From: Craterostigma plantagineum
Lineage: Eukaryota > Streptophyta > Magnoliopsida > Lamiales > Linderniaceae
Direction: 5' to 3'
DNA: 64,000 nucleotides
NCBI GenBank assembly: GCA_027422505.1
Contig: JAPQWV010000664.1
Location: 186,001 to 250,000, forward strand
Within the stretch, counting starts at the first letter, position 1, and every line of letters starts with the position of its first letter. Below, piece by piece: positions 23,645-33,795 of the stretch. The notes under the pieces are model-generated. The model did no database searches. It had not been told where the DNA came from and saw only the letters and a program-made list of their open reading frames with translations. The position numbers and the translations under genes are program-made.

Positions 23645-24560
23645 ATGGCAGAATCAACCATCCACAGCAGCGCTCAACAGCCCACCAACCCCGTAAGGAT
23701 TAATAATCATATCGTTGTTCGTCTATTCCTTTCGATCTGTTTTCCTCGCAATTAACTTTGTGTTTTTGTGCCGATGAAAAGGTGGTTGTGGCGAATAGGC
23801 AAGAACAAGGTAAAGAAGAAGAAGAAGAAGAAGAAGTGAACCTCAAGTACCTCGATTTCGTCCAAGTATTGGGCCTCCACGCCTTGATGCAGGCCGCAAA
23901 TCTCTACAACTACGCAAAGGACAAGTCGGGCCCTCTCAAGCCCAGAGTCGACTCCGTCGAGGGAACCGTCAAGACCGCCGTCCGACCCGTCTACGACAAA
24001 TTCCACGACGTTCCCATCGGCCTCCTCAAGTTCGTCGATCGCAAGGTAATAATAACAACGATAGCAACACCCTCCTCCTTATTTTCGTTTTCATCCCTTT
24101 TGTCTCCCTTTGCAGTACATGAACATTCTTCCGTCCTTTTTTTGCCAAATTATTTCAGGTCGACGAGTCGGTGAACACGGTCCAAAGCCGCGTGCCGCCG
24201 AGCGTGAAGACGGTGTCGGCCCAAGTCATGGAGAAGGTCCAAGAAGCGCCCAAGTCGGCTCGGTCGGTCATGTGGGACGTGAAGAACGCGGGCGTGGTGG
24301 AGACGGCCTCGGGCATGGCTAGGACCATGTACACAAAGTACGAGCCCGTGGCCGAGCACTACGCCGCCTCGGCCTGGCAGTCGCTGAACAAGCTTCCGTT
24401 CTTTCCTCGGGTGGCTCAGACCTTAGTCGTGCCCACGGCTAGCTACTGCTCGGACAAGTACAACGAGGCCGTTAAGAGCGCCGCCGAGAAGGGGTATAGG
24501 GTTGCCACGCACTTGCCTCTTGTCCCTGTTGACAAGATTTCCCACGCTTTGAGCACCTAA
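23645..24560 (+). CDS. REF/SRPP-family stress-related lipid-droplet protein
   Basis: Three exons, 23645-23692, 23782-24045 and 24159-24560, give 237 aa. After a short variable N-terminus and a run of Glu, the REF domain is clear: [20 protein letters not shown], then [20 protein letters not shown], then [17 protein letters not shown]. The C-terminal half has [23 protein letters not shown] and [13 protein letters not shown]. Rubber elongation factor and small rubber particle proteins coat lipid droplets or rubber particles. In plants that make no rubber, the homologues (SRP1-3 in Arabidopsis) act in lipid-droplet growth and drought tolerance. Membership is certain and function is inferred from the family. 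The first exon of 16 codons is typical of the family. Confidence 0.93.
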
Positions 24561-25219
24561 GAATAAATTTCTGAGATTTCCTCTCGTCTGTTTTAGACGG
24601 GCGTTCTTTCGTTGTGTGATGTGGTTTGGGTGTATGTGTGTTACCGAGTATTATTATTGTTGTTATAATAAATTATTAGTATATAAAAACAGTCTAATAC
24701 GTGTAGCCGGCGGAGGTATTGACAACGATGATTTAGTAATATCGATGATATTTCTGAGGCTCCACAGCATTAATGGAACATGGAACATGGACAACGCGTG
24801 CGAAGCTCTTTTCTTCACAAGAAAGCAATTGTGGTAAAAACTGAAATAACTTTGTTCCGCTTTCTATGAAAGCGTGACAACTGGGAGATGGTTGTGGCCC
24901 AAAATCAATATGAGAAAGATATTCGTGAATACGTTTGAGCAATCACAATTCTTCAGCTACATGGGTGTCTCCAAAAATTTAGGGGACGTAGCTTAATTTT
25001 TCAGTAAAATTAGGTAGAAATTAACGTGAGGAAAGCAAGGTTGACGACTAACTCAATGATTATTTTTAAGCATTCACAACAATCCCTCGTATACCAAGCG
25101 AACCATTTAATACACAGTAGATAAGGAGTTCAACAAAATATAATAATAATATAGAACAATGATCGATACTCTTCTTATATCGACTGCAATCTGCAGCGCA
25201 AATCAATTTTACCTTCTCT
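24561..25219. other. Convergent intergenic region
   Basis: About 660 bp between the REF/SRPP gene (+) and the RALF gene (-). It should contain both 3' UTRs. No further gene or repeat was seen. Confidence 0.5.
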
Positions 25220-25573
25220 TCAGCTCCTGCAACGAGTGATTGCGCTGCAGTCGCGCCTGTAAGGATTCGCCTGACCTCCCGGGCGGCAGTTGTAGTACGA
25301 AGCGCCGCGCCTAGAGCACGGAGCATAGTTCCTCTGCAGCGCGCCGTAGCTGATGTAGCGGCGACCCGCTAAGATGCGCCGGCTTGACTCCGAATCGAGG
25401 CCGAACTCATCGTCCTCGTTGTCCAAACACTCGGCTACGGTGCCTCTACACCCGGATCTGACTCCGAACCCGACCGCCGCGTCGTAGAGCCCGATTCCGG
25501 CCGACACGTGGCACGCCAGCATTGATGCGAGGACGAAACAGACTGCTATAATCGTCTTCAAGTGGTTCGCCAT
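25220..25573 (-). CDS. RALF peptide hormone precursor
   Basis: Single-exon gene of 117 aa starting at the ATG that gives MANHLK. Residues 1-25 are a signal peptide ending at CHVSA. The propeptide carries the site-1 protease motif RRIL (65-68). The mature peptide starts just after it and contains the YISYGAL motif (73-79) needed for receptor binding. Four cysteines (86, 96, 109 and 115) form the two conserved disulfides. RALF peptides are secreted, raise apoplastic pH and signal through FERONIA-family receptor kinases with LLG co-receptors. The RRIL site and YISY place this in the RALF1/23/33 group. It lies head-to-head with the eS21 gene. Confidence 0.95.
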   Translation of the reverse strand: MANHLKTIIAVCFVLASMLACHVSAGIGLYDAAVGFGVRSGCRGTVAECLDNEDDEFGLDSESSRRILAGRRYISYGALQRNYAPCSRRGASYYNCRPGGQANPYRRDCSAITRCRS

Positions 25574-25846
25574 CGGCAAAACCTATTCGCGGAAGCTTTG
25601 TGACTTTTGGTGTGGTCTGAGAATGGTTTCGGATTTTCTTCGTTGCTTACGGAGGAGATGAGAGGCTGATGTGGATTGTGGAGAGAGAGAGCGTGGACTA
25701 AGAGAAAGTGGCAGTGGAAGAAAAGGTATAGTAATTAATTATTGATTTATGATTACATAAATAAGTGTGGGCCCCACTTTACATTTTGTTAACTCGGCAT
25801 AACCGCGTCCATAGCCGGCCAGCTGTAGACTGTATCAATTGTCTAC

Positions 25847-25925
25847 TGGGCCGCGGCCCAATTGTGAATATGGGCTTAATAGGTGACTCGGCCCAATTAC
25901 AGCTACGGCCCGTGATCTAGGGTTT
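25847..25925 (+). promoter_or_regulatory. Site II and telo-box promoter of ribosomal protein eS21
   Basis: TGGGCC (25847), GGCCCA (25855 and 25890) and TGGGCT (25871) are TCP-binding site II words. A telo-box TAGGGTTT follows at 25918-25925. This combination is the standard promoter code of plant ribosomal protein genes. It sits just upstream of a probable leader exon that ends at 26002, with a leader intron 26003-26081. Confidence 0.75.
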
Positions 25926-26103
25926 TTAAGACAAATCCCTCCCTGCCTCGTTGCAACTACAAGAAACCTGCAACTGCATCGTTTCATTCTTCGTCTCGAA
26001 AGGTACATTTCTCTTGATGCGCTCGACATATTCCAGAATCTGAGTGTTTTGTTGATCTCCTCTTTCTGTTTATGGATTCAGGGTTCTACGATTTCCTGGC
26101 AAG

Positions 26104-26520
26104 ATGCAGAACGAGGAGGGGCAGAACATGGACCTTTACATACCCAGGAAGTGGTAATGATTTTGTTATTCAGTTCACACGGAAACTTAGTTATCCTTAC
26201 CAGGTGTTTGTATGACCTTTTGTTTGTAATTGCAGCTCTGCGACTAACAGGCTGATTACTTCCAAGGATCATGCTTCAGTTCAGGTCAACATAGGCCATT
26301 TGGATGAGAATGGCCGCTACACAGGTCAATTCTCCACGTTTGCCCTCTGTGGCTTCATCCGTGCTCAGGTAAGTACGATGGATCTGTGTTTGTTTTCTTG
26401 TTAGGATCTGATATTGTCTTTGCTATTGAATTTAGCTTGAATAATTGGGTGCAGGGCGACGGAGACAGTGCCTTGGATAGATTGTGGCAGAAGAAGAAAG
26501 TCGAAGCTCGACAGCAGTGA
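26104..26520 (+). CDS. RPS21: 40S ribosomal protein eS21 (RPS21)
   Basis: Three exons, 26104-26153, 26236-26368 and 26455-26520, give 82 aa, the usual length. The sequence has the family blocks [54 protein letters not shown] and the end [14 protein letters not shown]. eS21 is a small-subunit protein near the mRNA exit side, involved in 40S maturation. A leader intron (26003-26081) ends a few bases before the coding region. The first coding exon splits the Cys codon (TG|C), as the family alignment requires. Confidence 0.96.
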
Positions 26521-26721
26521 GATGAAGAAAGCTTTGATTTAGACTATTTCCAAAACATTACTGTTTTATGTTTCTTTCAGTTTCTGCATCTACGTAAGAC
26601 AGCATTGCTTTTGCTACCATCTCTTCACCAAACATTTGTTCTTGCTGCTTTTGCTATTACAATAAAATTCCATTAACAACTGCAAGCAAATAATAGCAGC
26701 AGTTAGACATTCGACTCGTGC

Positions 26722-26823
26722 TATTTTCTCTTTGTTTCGTACAATCTTTCCAACACGCTTTGAGCCTCGCCTCGGCAACTTTTCCCGGCCTTGCAAGAAA
26801 CGAACTCAGGCGATTAACGGTAG
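26722..26823 (-). pseudogene. Fragment copied from the 3' end of the PPR gene
   Basis: About 100 bp resemble the last 30 or so codons of the PPR gene at 33796-36820 (…LARPGKVAEAQSILENLYETKRK), on the same strand. A 5-bp insertion (repeat of gaggc) breaks the frame. Similarity stops abruptly at both ends, near the PPR stop codon on one side and in the last repeat on the other. Confidence 0.75.
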
Positions 26824-27053
26824 GACGCCCCGACGGGAAATCAATTGTGAGTATTTTCTTTTTAATGAAGTTTCAGTCGCACTAGTCCAGGTCCATGTGT
26901 GACAGGCTCACTCAACGAAATGTTGGCTGGCAGAGAGAATCAGTATTGGGCACCTCTCCCACCAATCATTACATCCTTCCTTACATAAAACATCATAATC
27001 GGCATATTTTCGCATCATAAAACAGTGGATAGTAGTTGGAAGCTCGAATTTAA

Positions 27054-27291
27054 TACTCCCTCCGTCCCTATAATATATGGACATTTGGGATTGGGTTCGG
27101 TTTTTAAGAAATATAATATTTTAATAGTATAGAGGAAGAAAAGTGTATGGGTGTGGCACGTCTTTTAAGAATATTTAATGTTATTATATTGATTGTGTGT
27201 GGTAGTTTTTTACTAAATATGAAAATGTATAAAAGATAGTGGGACGCCGGATTTGGTAAAATGTACAAAAGTTACCGGGACGGAGGTAGTA
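27054..27291. mobile_element. Stowaway-like MITE
   Basis: About 238 bp from TACTCCCTCCGTCCC to the inverted gggacggaggtagta, with TA edges and AT-rich filling. It sits directly against the first recognisable codons of the pseudogene at 27292-28473. Confidence 0.9.
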
Positions 27292-28473
27292 ATAAACAAG
27301 AATGGCTTATTTTCAAGGAACTTTATAAGAATTGCTTTGCGAGGAATTTTCAGGAACCAGATTCTAATGATATTCCTATTCCTGGAGTTCGGGAAGTACC
27401 AATCTCTATGAGTACCTATTACGTTCCATTTGTGAGGCCCGATACATATATACAGTGCAGCATGATGAGCCGACTAGGGCTTTGATGAGAGGTGCTGTTT
27501 GTGACATGGACTCTGATGATGAAGATTGCCTGGAAAAATTTAATCACGGTCGACATGAATCTATCACTCCAGAGAGGTTTGAGTTGGTAATCGATGCCTT
27601 AGAGAAAAATTACCATTGCAATCCAAATGAGAAAGCAACTGATGATACATTTGAGCATTTGGAGAACAAAGAAGTTATTGATGCTATCCGTGATCATTGG
27701 ATTAAAAAGAGGAAACGGAACCATTCAGCTCTAGTAAGGATCTTCCAGGTAAACTTGTGCTCTTTTCTGAAGTGTCAATGTGTGTGCTCATTTTAATTTT
27801 TTTCTCAATTCATACAAGTCCTAGCTCTTATGTAAGGTTTTTAAAATTCTAGCCCAACTTGATTTGCAATTTACTTCTTAGAGTTGTATACTGTCCCGCC
27901 TTGTCATTCGCTGACGTTTCACGCGTGCTACTTATTTTACAGCTCGGTCAAGTGATCGACAAGCCAGCTCTACGCAAGAAAAGAACGTTTAAGCGACAGC
28001 CAAGCCATACTGGGAGAGGCAAACAATTAGGTCTCTTACAAGGTGCGTAATAACCTTCGTATCTTGAGCTTTTCTGTATCTATTTTTGCTCAAAGGTTCA
28101 CATGTCTATTTCAATTACAATGTTCGGTAAGCGCACATAAGAGAGATCAGAGCTTGGAACCCATTACATGACTTGCATCGAAATTTCTTCCTTTGGAAAC
28201 TGCAGTCTTATTATCTATGTTATTGTTTACTAAATTCATTGGCACAAACCACTATATTTACAGCTATGGCTGCTGAACAAAACAAGTTTTTGGTTCGAAG
28301 AGATAGTGAAGAAAAACAATGGAGGGCTAAAGCTGATGCAGAGAGGTCTGAAAAATCAGCTATACTGAAGCGCCAAAGAAGCCCAAAGGCTCATGGAAAA
28401 TGCTGATCTTGCAACTTACAGAGCATTGATGGCTCTTCAAATTGCAGAAAGCAAGAGCTCGAGGATCAAATAA
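27292..28473 (+). pseudogene. Enhancer-of-polycomb-like pseudogene (C-terminal part)
   Basis: Coding-like exons match the C-terminal half of plant enhancer-of-polycomb-like proteins. In order they read DIPIPGVREVPISMSTYYVPF, VCDMDSDDEDCLEKF, FELVIDALEKNYHC and AIRDHWIKKRKRNHSALVRIFQ. Next come an exon from about 27943 (DKPALRKKRTFKRQ ... GRGKQ) and one from about 28262 (AMAAEQNKF ... MENADLATYRALMALQIAES), ending at the stop 28471-28473. EPL proteins are subunits of the NuA4 histone acetyltransferase complex. Frame breaks at about 27447-27470 and 28376-28381 interrupt it. The whole N-terminal half is missing, and a MITE lies at the 5' edge. Splice sites of the inner exons still look usable. 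Confidence 0.82.
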
Positions 28474-29220
28474 TCTTTCGCTGAATTGAGATGAAATGAC
28501 TGATCTAGTTGAGATGGCAAATTCGTTTTTGTTCTTTTTTGTGGATCTTTACAAGATTGCTACTTGCTAGGCACCTGAGTAAAGGGCTTTTAGGAACATA
28601 TCTTGTAGTTCTGTACAGTATTCAGTTACTTGCACTGAACACTGATCCATTCCAAATAATGTGATCACGTGGGACTCAAAAATAAAACCAGATTTTTTCA
28701 GCAAGATTTCTATAAAATAAAATCAATACAAAATGCAAAAGAAAAATTCATCAATGCAAAAAAGAAAAAATCTGCTAATTGCCAATTCCCAAATCGAAAT
28801 TACCTGATCAAATATATGCGCCTCACTACTCTCTGATTGCTGCCTTCCTCTCTTGTTCTCAGCTGGTGTTCTTTTCACGACTCTTATTCTCAAATACAAC
28901 ATCAGTACCTTCTTTAGCTTCGATCTGTGCCTTAACTTCGCTCACTAGCTCTTCCAAGGATCGCCGCGAGCCCTATATTTTCCCAGAGCCTTTTTCAGTC
29001 GGCTAACCTCTGATTGCGCATCTTCGAAATTCTTGGAATGCTTAGCAGGCGACAGTGAATGGAATGAAGGAGAAGATGTGCGTGCGACTGCGATGTGAAT
29101 GGAGTGAAGGAGAAGATGACGTGCGGCTGTGGTGAAAACATGTAATATTAAAATGACATGATTTAGGGTTTTTCTTGGGTATTTTAGTCTCCATAATATA
29201 ATAATAATAATAAAAATTAA
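28474..29220. other. Stretch with a possible coiled-coil gene fragment on the minus strand
   Basis: On the minus strand, about 29060-28850 reads KNFEDAQSEVSRLKKALGKY, and after a frame change ELVSEVKAQIEAKEG. It looks like a fragment of a coiled-coil protein. The family is not recognised and the frame is broken. A short imperfect tandem duplication (gtgaatggagtgaaggagaag) lies at about 29048-29120. Confidence 0.3.
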
Positions 29221-29338
29221 TTATGGGCTCGATAAGATCGACGAGTTATCGAACCCATATAAATCCAGCTCGAGCTCGGTCCAAATCGAACTCGAGCCGA
29301 GTTTTGATTGAGCTGCTCGCAAGTCGTTTTCACCCCTA
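29221..29338. mobile_element. End of an hAT-like non-autonomous element
   Basis: Subterminal repeats of the gagctcgagctcg and aactcgagccgag type, followed by the terminus cgttttcacccctac. This is the usual look of hAT MITE ends in plants. The other end was not located. Confidence 0.45.
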
Positions 29339-29523
29339 CCTTTTACAGATAGGTACCCGACTTACTGTTTGTATCATTTATGTGTAAAGATCGTACATTG
29401 CTATGTGTGCTTAGCGTATCATGTCACGCCTTTATACGGTACCATATATACGGTTCTATATGGTACCTAAATCTAAATGTCCTAATGCGGCGTACCATTT
29501 TCTAAAACGTGTTACGTACCAGT
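29339..29523 (+). repeat. GTACC-rich dispersed repeat, copy 4 (partial)
   Basis: The first half of the repeat described at 5166 and 18437, cut off at 29523 where a GC-rich hAT-like end begins. Confidence 0.65.
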
Positions 29524-30347
29524 CAACGGGGCGGGGATCTAATCCACGTCCTCGTCCCCGCGGGGATCCCGCCCCGTCCTAATTTTTTTAAAAAAATTAA
29601 TTTATGTTAAATTTAATATTAATTGGGGTCTTTACAACTAAATACCTATTTGGATAAAAACTTGTAATTTAGTACCCTGTCATGATTTTTTTATATATAG
29701 GTACCTAACAGAATAAATTTTTTGCACAGATACCCGATCCCTGAAAAGTATACCATACAACACATTTGGGTACCCTATATCAACACATTTTGGTACCCAT
29801 ATAACAGAAAATGGTATGACGTATGCTATATTTAGGTACCCCCTCTGTAACACACATGTATGCCGTAGGTACGACATATGCTATATTTAGGTACCCTATA
29901 TGAACATGTTATGGTATGCAATATACACACAGGAAGGTACGACATGACTAAGAAACTGGTAAAAATTAAATTGGGTACCTATCTGTAAAGTTTTCTGACA
30001 TGTGTACCTATGTGTAAAAATTTTATCCAATTGGGTATTTTTCTATAGATTCACCTTAATTAAACTATATTTTAATATTATTTATATTTTTTAAATAATA
30101 TTTTCATCATATTTATATTATTTGAATATTATCCAAAGTATATTTTTATTATTTACCTTATAATAATATTAATTCAATATAATATGTATTATTTTAATAA
30201 TCCAGGCGGGGGAGGGTGACAAAGCGGATATCCGCACGAAAAATTTCCCCCCATTCCCGCCCCGCGGGGGTAGAATACCGGGGATTCTCCGCCCCGTTCG
30301 AGGCGGATCCCCGTGGAGACGGGGAATCCCCGCCCATTGACAACCCT
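29524..30347. mobile_element. hAT-like element with GC-rich ends, nested with GTACC repeat
   Basis: The left end reads gtcaacggggcgggga and the right end tccccgcccattgacaaccc, imperfect inverted repeats carrying clusters of ggggatcccc-type words. Between them lies a reversed GTACC repeat (29637-30022). No transposase was seen. A target duplication is not evident. Similar GC-rich words recur at 30590-30770. Confidence 0.5.
29637..30022 (-). repeat. GTACC-rich dispersed repeat, copy 3 (inverted)
   Basis: Reverse-oriented full-length copy. It begins ggtctttacaactaaatacc and ends near ctgacatgtgtacctatgtg, the mirror of the ends seen at 18437-18828. Internal ggtaccctatat and ggtatgacgtatgct units match the same pattern. 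Confidence 0.75.
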
Positions 30348-31310
30348 ACTAAATGGCAAAGCTAACACTAAAATCATCCTCCCATCGATTTAGACAAGCA
30401 CAAAATGTTATTAGATCATTAACATCGTCTTTTGAAACCCAAAACTAACAAATAGAAATTAGGGTTATAAGAACCTTTTCGGACGAATTATGGTGGCTAA
30501 CGGACAGATGGAAGCGGGAAAGACTGTGGTCGGCTGGTTGATGGCTGACCTGAAGCCGGCCGGTGAGCTGCGAGGACTGGTGGTAGGCTTGACAATGGGG
30601 CGGGGCGGGGGCGGGCGGTTAATCCCCATCCCCACCCCAACACTTACCAGGGAATCCCTATCTCCGCTAGCAAATGGGGAAAATTTTTCCCCATCCCCAT
30701 CTCCACAGGGGTTTTCGTTTTTCATTCCCCACGGGGAATTCCCACCCCGCACTGCAGATATATAGAAATTTTATTTGTTGGATATAGATAATCAAAGGAC
30801 TAACAAAAAGGAAATGATTTTGAGTAAATCACAACACCCAAAACCTGACTCGTTCAAAACAAACCCGATACCCGATTAATACCAAATTTTCATTTATTCG
30901 GATGAATATCCGATCGGGCCGGGTACCCGAAAACCGAACCCGGTTGCCCACCCCTATAATCGCCACTCTCCTCCTACAGAACCTAAAGAAAGAAAGAAAA
31001 TTATCACATTCATTTCACGCAGGTGCGCCATTAGTACGAATAAAAGTTTTATCTATTTAGTTTAGTTATTTGGTACAATTAATTTACTACTACAAATCTC
31101 TCTCTCTCTCATAAACACAGTCGTCTTCTTACAATCGAAACAATACAAAATGACAGAGGGTCATCAGAAGAAACTAATCAATCGAATAAATTGCATGTAG
31201 AAACAAAAAACAGAGCCGTTACGCATGTACACAAGGCTAGTCAGTTAGGTGTACAAACAGATGGTGTAATGCTCTTTCTTCTCTTCCATGATCTATCTAA
31301 GGCAAACTAA
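30348..31310. other. Repeat-rich stretch downstream of the Misato chimera
   Basis: Contains another block of GC-rich hAT-type subterminal words (30590-30770) and an hAT-like terminus (gttgcccacccctata near 30945). The last 300 bp are probably the 3' UTR of the minus-strand gene that stops at 31311. Confidence 0.4.
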
Positions 31311-33684
31311 TTATTGTGTCGTTGCGCCGACGAGCACGGCTCCTTTGTTGTCGAGTGCGGAAATTAAACTCTCTCTCAGCTTTGCATTGTATTCATACAG
31401 CTTTTGTAGGTTTCTCTGGAGATTCACTATATCTATTTCATTAGGGTCTCCAGGTTATGTATAAAATCAAGTAAAAAAATGGTCAAATAAGCTTGTGTTA
31501 AGACATTTGCATCCTCTTGTCATAGAATTCAGAAAGACACGAGAATGCGAAGATAGGAAAGAAACGAGAGAGCGGCTCAAGTATTCTATTCAATTCTTGG
31601 AAGGAAAATGATCTCATACCCACCGTACTGGGGAATCGGTGGAAGATTTGCAATATCAGCAGCGTTCAACTCGTCCTAAACTCACAAGTCATGACATCAC
31701 GTATAATGTTAGAAAGAGACGTTCGACACTGTGCAATCAATCAACAGCGATGCCAACTAAAATAGAAACGTGGTTGTGTAATATATAATGGAAAGACTGC
31801 CCAGGGAATACTCTTCTCTAAAACAAAACAGTACTCACCGGCTTATCTTTTGAAATTAACAGCCCCTTGTCTTTGTTTGATGCAGTTTCAGTAGAGCATG
31901 GTCTAGGGACTTCTTGAGTATGATCATTCTCTGCTTCATCTTTTTGCAATAACCCATATAAATGAGTAGATGATAAAACATTAACCTTCAAATCATTATA
32001 CGTCAACTCATGGTTACGAATACCTTATCGTTTGGCGTAGTGACTTTTTTGTTAAAACTGATAGCAACGCTTCCTTTCTGTAGTCGCCTAGCTGTTGCTC
32101 CACTTTTAGGGAAAGATTTCATTGCGACACCTGCGCAGCAGAAGTTGTTCTCTAACGAGGAAGGCGCCCAGGTGAACCTCACATACTTCCTTAGCTATAT
32201 AGAGTAACAATGTCCAATTAGCTCGATATATCAAAATCAATACTAAGTGGGCAGTTCAAAATATGGTTTCTGCATGTCACAAATGTAACAAACTCACTTT
32301 GTCCCAGTGGTCTTGTGCTTTTCGACGACTTCTAATCTGTCTCATTATGATATCCTCGTACCGAAGCTTCTTCATTCTGTATTCGCACTGTCACCCGAAA
32401 CAGTTGGGATAATCAGGTAACAAATGACGAGAACTTTGCGAATTTTGAGAATCGAAATAGTTAACTGCTCTAGATAAGTAAATAAGCTATACCAGCGGAA
32501 AAGAAAATCGTAGTAAGTCGTGAATGAAATCGTACCTGCACCAAAAAAAAAAAAATTGCAATGCTGATGCAGTAAAGACCTCCCAGATCAGCAAGAAAGC
32601 CAACTGCAATCTTGGAAACGGAAATAAGTATTAATTTTTATCAATAATTGCAAACATCTAAAGTAAGAAATCGGTTCCCATGGAAGAGTAGAAATGTTTG
32701 TTCAATCTCCCAATATCACACCCCTAAATTTTCAACACGGATTACCCGCAAAAGTAATTTAGAAAAACCTCCAACGCTTTCATGAGCTCTTGAGTTCATA
32801 TCTGCGCTCTCTTCCATGTACAAACTTTTCAGGAACAAGTTCTTCCTTATCGGTTCAGACTTGTGTGTGGATATACGACCTGTCCTATACATCGATCTCG
32901 GATAGTAAATTGAAATGATAACACATCGTTAGCTTAAAATTGATTCTTTATTACAGGCAATGGTCTAAAGCAGATTAGTGTTTCGTAAACAATGTCGAGC
33001 CCTCACCATGTTAAAGCCTCAACTGATGCATCGGGGATCTCGTTGTACAGAGTTCCCTGTCTACTGACTGATCCAAGGGCTCCTATGAGTCATCATTATC
33101 ATCTTATCAGAATCTTAATTCAAGAAAGTAAATTTTTTTCTGAAGCAAACATTATTGTACCTTGAAAATCAATCGAAACGAAACGAAGGATGTATGTGAC
33201 AATGCCCTGTACATATTCAACACAAACCAAGGTGACAACTATGCTAGGAAAATACAGGTAGAGGTTAAGGCAGGAAACTGATTCAGCGATACAAAACTCA
33301 CCTGATGAGTTTCACCTGTTCGATAAAGAACGTTCGAATTAAGGTTGCCAGATTTAAAGATGGGGTCAGCGTCAGGGCTATCAGCCAACCCAAGTAGCAT
33401 CCTTCAAATACATAAACGCAAAAAAGAGAACTTTAGGAAAGGGCATCCAAAAATAAGCATTTTGCAGTCGAGAAAAAAAACAGAGAGGTAACAAATAGTG
33501 AAGGGAGATAAGAAGAATAGCTAAATAAGCTCGTAACAGCAACATTTCGGCGCTCAACAATCAGAAAAAATCACGAAGTTCGTAGCGAAGATTAAAGCAT
33601 AACAAGGAGCACCTACAAATTCCAAAAGTGAGAGCCCACGGAGTTTGTGTAGCCTCGGACTTGGATGGTCACAATTTCCTTCAT
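31311..33684 (-). CDS. Chimeric gene: Misato/DML1 N-terminus joined to an unidentified membrane protein
   Basis: Eleven exons on the minus strand: 33617-33684, 33302-33401, 33161-33206, 33007-33082, 32769-32884, 32536-32603, 32298-32387, 32024-32185, 31839-31985, 31625-31676 and 31311-31447. All junctions are GT-AG, all phases agree, and the product is 353 aa. Exons 1-5 (about 135 aa) are the Misato segment: EIVTIQVRGYTNSVGSHFW, LGLADSPDADPIFKSGNLN, LYRTGETHQ, GTLYNEIPDAS and KSEPIRKNLFLKSLY. Misato/DML1 is a tubulin-related protein of mitochondrial distribution, normally over 500 aa. Exons 6-11 do not belong to it. They carry one membrane span (VGFLADLGGLYCISIAIFFF) and a basic stretch (MKKLRYEDIIMRQIRSRRK). 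They end in a helical tail, NLQRNLQKLYEYNAKLRESL. I do not recognise that protein. The exon 1-2 junction lacks about two codons relative to Misato. The ATG is 112 bp beyond the PPR stop. Confidence 0.62.
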
Positions 33685-33795
33685 GGCTAACGATAGACGC
33701 GAGGAAGTCTTGCCTTCGCAATGCAGAGGGTTTTGTTTTGGGAGGGGTTTTTAGTTCGTCAGTTGACAATGCTCAGGGCAGGAGGTCTACTAATG

